Assembly (NCBI GenBank): GCA_041156125.1
Contig: JBEVTI010000008.1
Location: 62,001 to 126,000 of the forward strand
Direction of reading: 5' to 3'
Source: Paraktedonobacter carboxidivorans
GTDB lineage: Bacteria; Chloroflexota; Ktedonobacteria; Ktedonobacterales; Ktedonobacteraceae
Length of the DNA stretch: 64,000 bases
Shown here: positions 1-7,089 of the stretch, one piece after another
Layout of the letters: the number at the start of each line of letters is the position of its first letter
Position numbering within the stretch: position 1 is the stretch's first letter
Program-made: the position numbers and the translations under genes
The notes under the pieces: model-generated
Seen by the model: only the letters and a program-made list of their open reading frames with translations
Databases searched by the model: none
Told to the model about the DNA's origin: nothing

Positions 1-99
1 AGGGGATGACTCCCCTGCTGAGGCTACACATGGGCGCTTTCGTGCGGTGCGCGGATGTTTTCACCGCAAGCAAGTATGTTTTTGAAAGGCAGGCCAGAA

Positions 100-1617
100 A
101 TGCTACCATTGGGAAATCATCAAGTTGAAGGCTTTGCCCAGATCCGCGTCATTGGTGTTGGCGGCGGAGGAAGCAACGCGGTGAATCGCATGATTCAAGC
201 CAATATGATGGGCATTGAATTTATCGCAGTCAACACCGACGCTCAGGCTCTCCTGTTAACTCAGGCCGCAACCGCTGTACGCATCGGCGATAAGCTGACA
301 CGTGGCCTGGGAGCAGGTGGCAATCCTGGTGTAGGCGCGAAAGCGGCGGAAGAAAACGCTGAGGAGTTGTACGAGCGCCTGAAGGGCTCGGATATGATCT
401 TCATCACTGCTGGCATGGGCGGCGGCACCGGCACGGGAGCCAGCCCGGTCATCGCTCAAATCGCGCGCGAAGTAGGCGCTTTAACTGTCGGTGTGGTAAC
501 CAAGCCCTTTGCCTTCGAGGGCACCAAGCGCCGCCTTGCCGCTGAAGAGGGGATCGCGAACCTGAAACAGCACGTGGATACGCTGATTACTGTGCCCAAC
601 GATCGTCTCTTGCAGGTGGCTGATAAAAAGATGCCCCTGAAAGAGGCCTTCCGCCTGGCTGACGATGTGTTGCGCCAGGGCATCCAGGGTATCAGCGACC
701 TGATCACCGTACCCGGCCTGATCAATCTGGACTTCGCCGATGTGAAAACAATTATGTCGGCGGCTGGCTCCGCGCTGATGGCCATTGGCGAGGCCAGCGG
801 GGAGTCACGGGCGATCGATGCCGCGCATATAGCGATCTCCAGCCCACTGCTGGATATCGATATCAACGGTGCGCGTGGCGTGCTCTTTAATATCACTGGC
901 GGACTTGATCTGACACTCTACGAGGTGAATGAGGCCGCTGATATTATCAGCAAAGCAGCTCACCCGGAGGCCAATATCATCTTTGGCGCGGTTCAAGATC
1001 CAGCCTATGATGGGAAAGTAAAGATCACAGTTATCGCTACCGGCTTTGACGAGCCAGGCCATGCGCGCCAGCAGATGCAATCAGGCGGGCGCATGGATTA
1101 CAATCGCAGCATGTTCTATTCGTCAACGCCACAGAATAGCAGCGGTGGTATTCCGTCCTACCCATCGCGGCAGAGTAATCACCAGGGGCAGGCGGGCACG
1201 AACCAGAGCTACAATTCCCTGCCGCTCACACCGCCGCCGCTGAATAACATCGCGCGCCAGCCCACTGACCCGCTCTCCTCGAGCAGCGGCAGTTCAGGAC
1301 GCATGCCGGCGATGCCGCCGTCTATGCCGCAACTGACACCCGTGCCGCCCGCGCGTATGGACCCGATGATGAACTATAACGAGGCCCCGGAGGATTACCA
1401 GGACGAGGAGGAGCCAGAGCTTGAAACCCCCTCGGCCAGCCTGCCAGTTCCCGAGCCAGAGGCCCAGCCTTTGCAGCGCCCTGCCGCGTCAGAACAACAG
1501 CGCGGCCAGCGCCAGATCCGGCGCATGGACCCCAAGGCCCTGGGCATGTCGCGCGATAATCGCAACGCCCCTCCAGGCGATGTGATCGATATCCCGGCAT
1601 TCCTGCGCAAGCGGTAA
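100..1617 (+). CDS. ftsZ: Cell division protein FtsZ
   Basis: Tubulin-like GTPase that polymerises into the cytoplasmic Z-ring at the division site. The N-terminal nucleotide-binding motif IGVGGGGSNAVNRM and the tubulin signature GGGTGTGASPVIA (about residue 108 from this start) are intact, as is NTDAQAL. The GTPase and C-terminal subdomains end near residue 330. A long Pro/Gln/Ser-rich linker of about 150 residues follows, and the protein ends in the conserved tail DVIDIPAFLRKR that binds FtsA/SepF-type partners. The frame is open from an ATG at 55. The ATG at 100 is preferred because an AAAGG-like Shine-Dalgarno sequence lies upstream and homologues start close to this point. No divisome partner gene is visible in the window. 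Confidence 0.97.
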   Translation: MLPLGNHQVEGFAQIRVIGVGGGGSNAVNRMIQANMMGIEFIAVNTDAQALLLTQAATAVRIGDKLTRGLGAGGNPGVGAKAAEENAEELYERLKGSDMIFITAGMGGGTGTGASPVIAQIAREVGALTVGVVTKPFAFEGTKRRLAAEEGIANLKQHVDTLITVPNDRLLQVADKKMPLKEAFRLADDVLRQGIQGISDLITVPGLINLDFADVKTIMSAAGSALMAIGEASGESRAIDAAHIAISSPLLDIDINGARGVLFNITGGLDLTLYEVNEAADIISKAAHPEANIIFGAVQDPAYDGKVKITVIATGFDEPGHARQQMQSGGRMDYNRSMFYSSTPQNSSGGIPSYPSRQSNHQGQAGTNQSYNSLPLTPPPLNNIARQPTDPLSSSSGSSGRMPAMPPSMPQLTPVPPARMDPMMNYNEAPEDYQDEEEPELETPSASLPVPEPEAQPLQRPAASEQQRGQRQIRRMDPKALGMSRDNRNAPPGDVIDIPAFLRKR

Positions 1618-1622
1618 TCTGT

Positions 1623-1685
1623 AAGCAGAGAATGTTGGCGGCGGCTTTTCCATGGTGGAAAAGCCGCCGCCAACATTCTCTGCTT
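1623..1685 (+). terminator. 30-bp perfect hairpin after ftsZ
   Basis: Arms 1623-1652 and 1656-1685 are perfect reverse complements over 30 bp with a 3-nt loop, starting six bases after the ftsZ stop. No T-tract follows. The position suggests a transcription terminator, or an mRNA 3' end stabiliser, of the U-tract-less type. It belongs to a series of similar hairpins across the window. Confidence 0.7.
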
Positions 1686-1695
1686 GAGCTCATAA

Positions 1696-2198
1696 TTAGA
1701 GCGGCCTGGAAGGCCGCGAGATCTGGCTTGTCACCATCTTGTTGACTTCCACCACTATGGCGTCGAGGGGAGTTTTTGTTAAAGGAAGATTACGCCAGTA
1801 GCCGGACTGAAAACTGACGCGCAATTGCTCCGCGATATAGCTGGCTGCCTGACGAGTGACCAGTAGGGTATATACCGATTTATATCCAGCGAGAAGAACG
1901 CTATCAGGCCGATGTACAAACAACTCAGCAGGCCGGTGATCAACGCCGCAGATGGCGGCAACAAGGCTCCAGCGAGAATTATCGAAATTGTAAAAATACC
2001 GAAAAGTGGAACTAGTGCGGAAGTAAGTGGATTGGTAACCAGCGGTCCTGTCACGGACAAAAAAGTGATAGCGAGAATACAGATTGCTGAAAATCTCTGA
2101 TAACCTCTGCGCCCGGCAAACCAGGAGATAGTCAAGATGCAGATCAGGACAAAGGCAACTGGTCGAGCCGATTGGCTGCCTGGTGAGAAGAAAAGCAT
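1696..2198 (-). pseudogene. Truncated, frameshifted membrane sensor remnant
   Basis: On the minus strand an ATG at 2198 (reading MLFFSPGSQSARPV) opens a frame of four to five hydrophobic segments, such as PLFGIFTISIILAGALL and ALITGLLSCLYIGLIAFF. This resembles the N-terminal membrane region of Chloroflexota sensor kinases. Near 1870-1880 the sensible frame shifts: the other frame continues as TLLVTRQAASYIAEQLRV to a stop at 1696. No kinase or output domain follows. A decayed sensor gene is the likeliest reading. A small intact membrane protein of 139 residues (1779-2198) cannot be excluded. Confidence 0.4.
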
Positions 2199-2227
2199 TA
2201 TCAGAATAAGTGGGAACTAATGCTACC

Positions 2228-2337
2228 GTACAAAAATAAAAAAACCGCGGTCAAGCGAGCATAGCGCTCTTGCTCCCTCTCTGAGGGAGTCGTCGCCTGT
2301 GGACGAGAGGGAAGAGCGATTTTGTACCACCAGTCAA
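2228..2337. repeat. Fold-back element with gtacaaaa ends
   Basis: The outer arms gtacaaaa (2228-2235) and ttttgtac (2330-2337) enclose a second long stem: cgctctt/aagagcg (2265-2271 with 2322-2328) and ccctctc/gagaggg (2275-2281 with 2315-2321), separated by a 3-nt bulge. The whole 110 bp can fold into one structured hairpin. It could be a miniature element or a structured 3' region. No second copy was noticed in the window. Confidence 0.35.
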
Positions 2338-2379
2338 GAAGCCTTTTCATCGCATTCCTCTTTCTCTTTAGGAAATCCT

Positions 2380-2925
2380 TTATTCAATCAAATCAAGTTC
2401 GCGTAACTCGCTTAAAGCAGCTTCAATATCCATGGAGGAGAATGGAAGCTGCGTTTTGATTTCCTCGATGTTACGCCTGCCATTGATCAGCGAAAAGACA
2501 GAGCACACAATCAAACGCTCCCGCATCGATAGGTTCTGCAAGAGAGTTGGATCGAGCGGCCTCTTCTATCTCAAAGGGTAAACATACCAGGCATTGCCGG
2601 TGGAAGAGGGAAGCTTTCCTGAAGGTGAAAAAGGCTGCGTTGGCGAGGGTGGTAAAGAGGGCGTCTTCTCCTTTTTGTCGCGCGCTTCTAATTCTACCTG
2701 CCACTGCGTACATGTCTCAAGCTTCTTATATGCCTGTTCTCCATTGATTTGCATACCATTCTGAAGCACGAGTTGACAGCTCATAATTGTGCCCTTTTCA
2801 AGCACAATAGAGCCTCTGGCGGCTTTGCCCGAGATCTTTAATTCTGTCGTCAATTCACAAGACTGACCCCGGAGATAGGTAAGCAACGTTGGCAGATCCC
2901 AAAAATAGGTTCTTTGATCACGCAT
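2380..2925 (-). pseudogene. DUF4388-like protein interrupted by in-frame TAG
   Basis: Starting at the ATG at 2925 (MRDQRTYFWDLPTLLTYLRG) the minus strand encodes a domain resembling the DUF4388/PATAN-type domains common in Ktedonobacteria. The reading frame meets a TAG at 2566-2568 after 119 codons. It then continues in exactly the same frame for 61 more codons (LQNLSMRERLIVCSVF, then INGRRNIEEIKTQL) to a TAA at 2380-2382. The C-terminal part has the expected pattern of a helical bundle after a proline-rich linker, so the TAG looks like a nonsense mutation in a 181-residue gene. Read-through, or a functional truncated N-terminal domain, are alternatives. Signalling function is inferred from the domain family only. 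Confidence 0.6.
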
Positions 2926-3072
2926 TTACCTGCCTTTATTCCCCCTATACTACAGGTTCTTTGGGATAGATCACAAATACACAAGCTATTGTACATTCTC
3001 TTTTATAAAATTGCTATTAAAATCGCCTTAAAGAGCCATTCATAAAAGATCCGAGTTATGTAATATCAAATT

Positions 3073-3138
3073 TCGCGAGGCAGATAAGCATGCTCCCACC
3101 TCTGGTCAGAGGTGGGAGCATGCTTATCTGCCTCGCGA
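3073..3138 (-). terminator. 32-bp perfect hairpin after oxidase-assembly operon
   Basis: Arms 3073-3104 and 3107-3138 are perfect reverse complements over 32 bp with a 2-nt centre. The hairpin sits 13 bp downstream of the stop of the minus-strand BON gene, the last gene of the ctaB-sco1-BON run, and has no T-tract. A terminator or mRNA end for that run is likely. Confidence 0.65.
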
Positions 3139-3151
3139 GACGCGCAAATGT

Positions 3152-4012
3152 CTAGATACGCGCAATCCTGTTAGTTGTCCTGCCAAGATTGCCAGGAATA
3201 TCTGTATTTAATCCGATATGGTTGACCACCACACGGGCACCCGGAACACCAGAGATCTCGCGCTCCAGGAGAGACTTCATTAAATCGTTGGGCACATTGC
3301 CATAGAGGCTGACAATGCCGTTTTCGACCAGCACCGAGAGATCGGTCGCGCCATTCAGTTTGTTGGCAGACTTCAGGCCATCGATAACTGCATTGACTGC
3401 ATTCAGCAATTCATCCTCAGCTACCAGGAAGTTCATTACATCAAGCACGCCTGGAATCTGCCGCACTGCCGCTTCAACCTCCTGCTTCTGGGCCTCCAAT
3501 TCGACTTTGCCATAGAGTGAGAGCACTACACCCTCGCGCTCCACAAAGACCTTCACTGGATGAGCGCTCCAGGCGGTGCTAGCAATTGTCACAGTGCTCT
3601 CCACTGTGGCTTCGGCCTGATCCAGAACTTGATCAGCGAAAACGGTCGGCTTGCCGGTAATGGCGGAGTCCGCGAATGAAGTCGCGTAGCGACCACCACG
3701 CGTCTGCGCTCCATGCGCCGCGCCGTGTGGATTCTCCAGGGCCCAACCCATAATACCAATAAGGACACATGGAAGACCAATAAAAATAAACCAGGGTGCA
3801 AAAGGCGCCGTCTGGTCATGATTGGGCGTCCCAAAGAGGATCAGGCCAATAAAAACTAGCCCCATAGCCACAGTCAACAGAACCGGCCACAGGCTCGGAC
3901 CTGGCAAATGAATATGGGCTTCCTCTTCTTCTAAAAATTCTTCCTCAGTAATCGCATCAGAAGCGCCCAGCTCTTCCTCAGTCATACTGGTACTTGCCAG
4001 AGGAGTATTCAT
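3152..4012 (-). CDS. COX4-like membrane segment fused to two BON domains
   Basis: The 286-residue protein has an acidic N-terminus, then two membrane spans (SLWPVLLTVAMGLVFIGLIL and PWFIFIGLPCVLIGIMGWAL) arranged like the small subunit IV (CtaF-type) of bacterial aa3/caa3 oxidases. Two BON domains follow, at about 150-205 (VVLSLYGKVELEAQ, IPGVLDVMN) and 210-275 (GIVSLYGNVPN, VPGARVVVNHIGL). BON domains usually bind membranes or periplasmic partners. It is last in a minus-strand run with sco1 and ctaB, so a role in oxidase assembly or stability is inferred. The COX4-like assignment rests on the hydrophobic pattern and the context; the BON call is firmer. Confidence 0.7.
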   Translation of the reverse strand: MNTPLASTSMTEEELGASDAITEEEFLEEEEAHIHLPGPSLWPVLLTVAMGLVFIGLILFGTPNHDQTAPFAPWFIFIGLPCVLIGIMGWALENPHGAAHGAQTRGGRYATSFADSAITGKPTVFADQVLDQAEATVESTVTIASTAWSAHPVKVFVEREGVVLSLYGKVELEAQKQEVEAAVRQIPGVLDVMNFLVAEDELLNAVNAVIDGLKSANKLNGATDLSVLVENGIVSLYGNVPNDLMKSLLEREISGVPGARVVVNHIGLNTDIPGNLGRTTNRIARI

Positions 4013-4151
4013 CAGATCTCGCTTTCCTTCGAGAGTGGTTTACGATCTGTCGGGATGCTATTCCCAAGAGTAGATCCCTTGCATGTAGCATACCAGGAAT
4101 GTTCCAATTTGACAAGGCATTGTTGCCAGGGCATTGCAGAAGTCTTTACAG

Positions 4152-4186
4152 GGGTCTTACAAAGCGAGAAGGCGACTTTGAAACAG
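4152..4186 (+). repeat. 35-bp dispersed repeat, copy 1
   Basis: This 35-bp stretch, containing gagaaggcgactttgaaaca, matches the reverse complement of 63103-63137 at 33 of 35 positions. It lies in the 186-bp spacer between the sco1-like gene and the BON gene. The two copies are about 59 kb apart. Function is unknown; it may be the end of a dispersed element. Confidence 0.6.
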
Positions 4187-4198
4187 CCCTGGAAGTCT

Positions 4199-4837
4199 TT
4201 ACTCCGCCAGGAGCACCTGGAGATCGCTCTGCAACTGATTGGCTGTAAAGCCGTCGCTAAAAAGGACACGCTCGCGGCCTACTTTATCGATGATGTAGAT
4301 CGCGGAGGTGTGCATGCTGGTCGAACCGGTCGAGGGCTGAGCATAGATGCTATAGGAGTTCCAGACAGGGGCTAGCTCACTTTGCGTACCGATGAGGTAA
4401 TGCCAGTTGCTGCCAAGTTTGTGCTCGCTAGAAAAGTTTTGTACGGCTGCAGGGGTGTCGCCTTTGGGATCAACACTGACCGCGAGCATCATTACATGCG
4501 CGGCGTTTTTACCTAAAAGCGTCTGGGTCTTATGCAAGATCTCTGCGGTCAGTGGGCATACATCAGGACAATGGGCATAGAGAAAGGTCAGCACAACTGG
4601 CTCGCCGCGAAATTGGGAAAGTGTGATCGGTTTGCCGAACTGATCGCTCAGATGGAAATCGGGCGCGGTAGTGCTGCCCAGATCAGTGCCTTGCAGACCA
4701 GATAAGGGACTTGTTCCCGCGTCCGCATTCTGACTCCCGCCAGTATTACGCAATCCCCAGAGCGCTACGATCACCACAATCAGTAGCGCCATAGTAATTA
4801 CAGAGAGGCGAGATGCCAGACGCCAGCTCATTTTCAT
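4199..4837 (-). CDS. SCO1/SenC-family copper chaperone
   Basis: Membrane-anchored thioredoxin-fold protein that delivers copper to the CuA centre of cytochrome c oxidase subunit II, or keeps that site reduced. An N-terminal anchor (VITMALLIVVIVALWGL) is followed by the SCO domain: FHLSDQFGKPITLSQFRG, the copper-binding CPDVCPLTAE (CxxxC) and the distal histidine in TSMHTSAIYIID. Its length of 212 residues is normal for the family. It lies between ctaB (upstream, 41-bp gap) and the BON gene on the same strand, in line with an oxidase-biogenesis operon. Confidence 0.92.
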   Translation of the reverse strand: MKMSWRLASRLSVITMALLIVVIVALWGLRNTGGSQNADAGTSPLSGLQGTDLGSTTAPDFHLSDQFGKPITLSQFRGEPVVLTFLYAHCPDVCPLTAEILHKTQTLLGKNAAHVMMLAVSVDPKGDTPAAVQNFSSEHKLGSNWHYLIGTQSELAPVWNSYSIYAQPSTGSTSMHTSAIYIIDKVGRERVLFSDGFTANQLQSDLQVLLAE

Positions 4838-4878
4838 TGTCTTCGCCTTTTGCCTTATCTCTAATGCTTGCTCTGTCT

Positions 4879-5787
4879 TTAATGAATCACTCTGTCCAAG
4901 ACCATTACGGCAAAAATAAGCGTTAAATAACAGTTAGAATACCAGAAAATCGTGCGAGCCCATTTGCGGGTGGTGTCTAGCCACAAACGGATCGCCATAT
5001 AGATAAAGATACCACCTAACGCAAGCGCGCCGATCAGGTACAGAGTGCCCATAGCCTGCATGGCGAACAAGACCAGCGTCACTGCTACTAACATCAGGGA
5101 ATAGAGCAGGATCTGCTTTTTGGTCTCGCGCTCACCCATAACTACGGGTAACATAGGCACATTCACGCGCGCATAATCCTTCTCAATCAGCAGTGAGAGC
5201 GCCCAGAAATGTGGCGGTGTCCAATAAAAGACAATTGCGAACAACCAGATTGCTGCTAGCGGCACGCTATTCGTTACCGCCGCCCAACCTATCAGCACAG
5301 GTGCTGCTCCAGCGGCCCCACCGATGACGATGTTCTGCGTCGAGGTGCGCTTTAACCAGGCTGTATAAATAAAGACGTAGAAAAGGATGGCTGCAAGACT
5401 TAGTAGCGCGCACAGCAGGTTTACAAAGACGCTGAATACTATTACCGAACCCACCCCTAAGACCAGCCCAAAAATCAACGCCCGCCTGGGCTGCACTTTG
5501 CCGGATGGTAACGCGCGCCGCTGGGTACGCGTCATAATCTGATCAATGTCGCGATCAATATAACAATTGATGCAATTCGCGCTGCCCGCGGACATCAGCC
5601 CGCCGAGCAGGGTAGCCAGAATTAATCCCAGATCTGGTAGCCCCTGCCTGGCAATCGACATAGTTGCTACAGTGATACCCAGCAAAAGTACTGTTACATG
5701 CGGCTTGATCAAATTAATATAGCTAGAGATGGTCTGACGCAAGAGACCAGGCTCGTGACGAACTTCTTGATGGTCTAATATCTTCAT
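4879..5787 (-). CDS. ctaB: Protoheme IX farnesyltransferase (heme O synthase)
   Basis: Polytopic UbiA-family prenyltransferase that converts heme B and farnesyl diphosphate to heme O for aa3/bo3 oxidases. The signature NCYIDRDIDQIMTRTQRRAL contains the Asp-rich Mg/prenyl-diphosphate site. The second cytoplasmic loop has the family's YFWTP-type motif as FYWTPPHFWALSL, followed by DYARVNVPMLPVV. Eight to nine hydrophobic spans are visible. An upstream TTG at 5853 extends the frame, but the ATG at 5787 (MKILDHQEVRH) is the more credible start. It is first in the minus-strand run ctaB-sco1-BON and is divergent from ctaG. Confidence 0.95.
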   Translation of the reverse strand: MKILDHQEVRHEPGLLRQTISSYINLIKPHVTVLLLGITVATMSIARQGLPDLGLILATLLGGLMSAGSANCINCYIDRDIDQIMTRTQRRALPSGKVQPRRALIFGLVLGVGSVIVFSVFVNLLCALLSLAAILFYVFIYTAWLKRTSTQNIVIGGAAGAAPVLIGWAAVTNSVPLAAIWLFAIVFYWTPPHFWALSLLIEKDYARVNVPMLPVVMGERETKKQILLYSLMLVAVTLVLFAMQAMGTLYLIGALALGGIFIYMAIRLWLDTTRKWARTIFWYSNCYLTLIFAVMVLDRVIH

Positions 5788-5977
5788 CGGACGTATGAAC
5801 CCTCTCTGTTCCGAATTCCGTGCAAGTGGGAAGAAGTTACCTTCTGTTTTCAAATAATCTGACAGCTTTTATTCTCAAGGAAGCGCTCTGCCGCCTTCCT
5901 TGCAAGCCTGTAAGCTTACCTTACAACTACCTGAACAGAGATAGACAGGACGCAGGCGCGAAACAGTCCCTTTCTCT

Positions 5978-6030
5978 CAAGTCATTTTTTTGACCAGCGT
6001 GCAGAGCATGCTGGTCAAAAAAATGACTTG
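5978..6030. promoter_or_regulatory. Palindrome between divergent ctaB and ctaG
   Basis: Arms 5978-5998 and 6010-6030 are a perfect 21-bp inverted repeat containing a run of seven T/A; a few more pairs form inside the loop. Unlike most hairpins in the window it lies 5' of both flanking genes, so it cannot be a simple terminator for either. A shared operator, or an insulator between the two promoters, is a reasonable guess. Confidence 0.4.
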
Positions 6031-6107
6031 TCTACTTATTCAAGGTTTGCTATAGTTAAAGGCGAACCCAGCAAATTCTGACTTATTGCTCTTGAAAGGC
6101 ATGCGCT

Positions 6108-6962
6108 ATGGCCGCGAATATAGATTTTAGTTTCTGGCTAACTGAATGGAATCTGGCTCCGTCGCTGTTGCTTGGAGGCCTGGTGGTTGTGGCGCTCTAT
6201 TGTTACGCGCTTGGCCCCTATCACAGACGCTACTATGCCACGGTGCCGCTAAAACGGGGCCAGACAATAGCGTTCTTCTGTGGCGTGGCGCTTATGTTGC
6301 TCGCTCTGATTTCGCCGCTAGATGCGTTGGGCGATGACTACCTTTTTAGCGCGCATATGCTACAACATCTCTGCCTGACTACCTTTGGTCCTCCGCTGCT
6401 ACTGATCGGTACACCAGAATGGATGTTGGAGCGCTTACTCAATATCCGTCTCCTCTTCCGCGTGCTGAAAATCCTGACGTGGGCGCCGCTGGCCTTCGCG
6501 CTCTATAACGCGGATTTCCTGATCTGGCATATACCTTCGCTCTACAATACGACTCTGGAGAACGAGACAATCCATATTTTTGAGCACATAACCTTTATTG
6601 TCCTGGGCATTCTGAGCTGGTGGCCGATCCTCAGCCCATCCTCAAAACTACCGCGCCTCTCACTTGGTGGCCAGGTGCTCTATATCTTTCTGAATGGCAT
6701 GCCCGCGGTCCTGCTAGGAGCCGGTCTGACCTTTATGCCGCCTCTCTACGCGCCCTATCTCTCCCAACCTCTTGTCTGGGGCATCTCTCACGGAGTAGAT
6801 CAACAACTGGGCGGTCTGATTATGTGGATACCCGTCAATCTCTTCTATATCGTGATTATGAGCGCGCTCTTCATTCGCTGGATGCAAAAGCAGGAGGCAA
6901 AACAGCTCGAGGCCGAGCGCGCAGGCGATGCGATCAATAATGATGTAGGAATTGTTTCCTGA
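6108..6962 (+). CDS. ctaG: Cytochrome c oxidase assembly factor CtaG (caa3 type)
   Basis: Seven-span membrane protein of the Caa3_CtaG family, needed for maturation of the CuB/subunit I site of caa3-type oxidases. Conserved histidines lie at or near membrane edges: FSAHMLQHLCLTTFGPPLLL, DFLIWHIPSLYN and IHIFEHITFIVLGILSWWP. The N-terminus FSFWLTEWNLAPSLLLGGL and the length of 284 residues fit the family. It is divergent from ctaB/sco1, so both arms of the intergenic region at 5.8-6.1 kb encode oxidase assembly. The structural oxidase genes are not in the window. Confidence 0.92.
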   Translation: MAANIDFSFWLTEWNLAPSLLLGGLVVVALYCYALGPYHRRYYATVPLKRGQTIAFFCGVALMLLALISPLDALGDDYLFSAHMLQHLCLTTFGPPLLLIGTPEWMLERLLNIRLLFRVLKILTWAPLAFALYNADFLIWHIPSLYNTTLENETIHIFEHITFIVLGILSWWPILSPSSKLPRLSLGGQVLYIFLNGMPAVLLGAGLTFMPPLYAPYLSQPLVWGISHGVDQQLGGLIMWIPVNLFYIVIMSALFIRWMQKQEAKQLEAERAGDAINNDVGIVS

Positions 6963-7089
6963 GAAACGCTTTCTCACAGATCACACAAAGACATATGAGC
7001 ATGCTATAATCACCCTGGATGTTTCCGCTTTTTGCGCCAGCAAAAGAATGGCAAAGACAACAATCTGTTTCGATGTAGAGGATGTTAGC

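Noticed and set aside
6952..7089. Upstream extension of the SbcC-like gene overlapping ctaG
   Set aside because: The 46 extra codons do not resemble an ATPase N-terminus, whereas the ATG at 7090 starts exactly at the conserved MLITRLELENI block.
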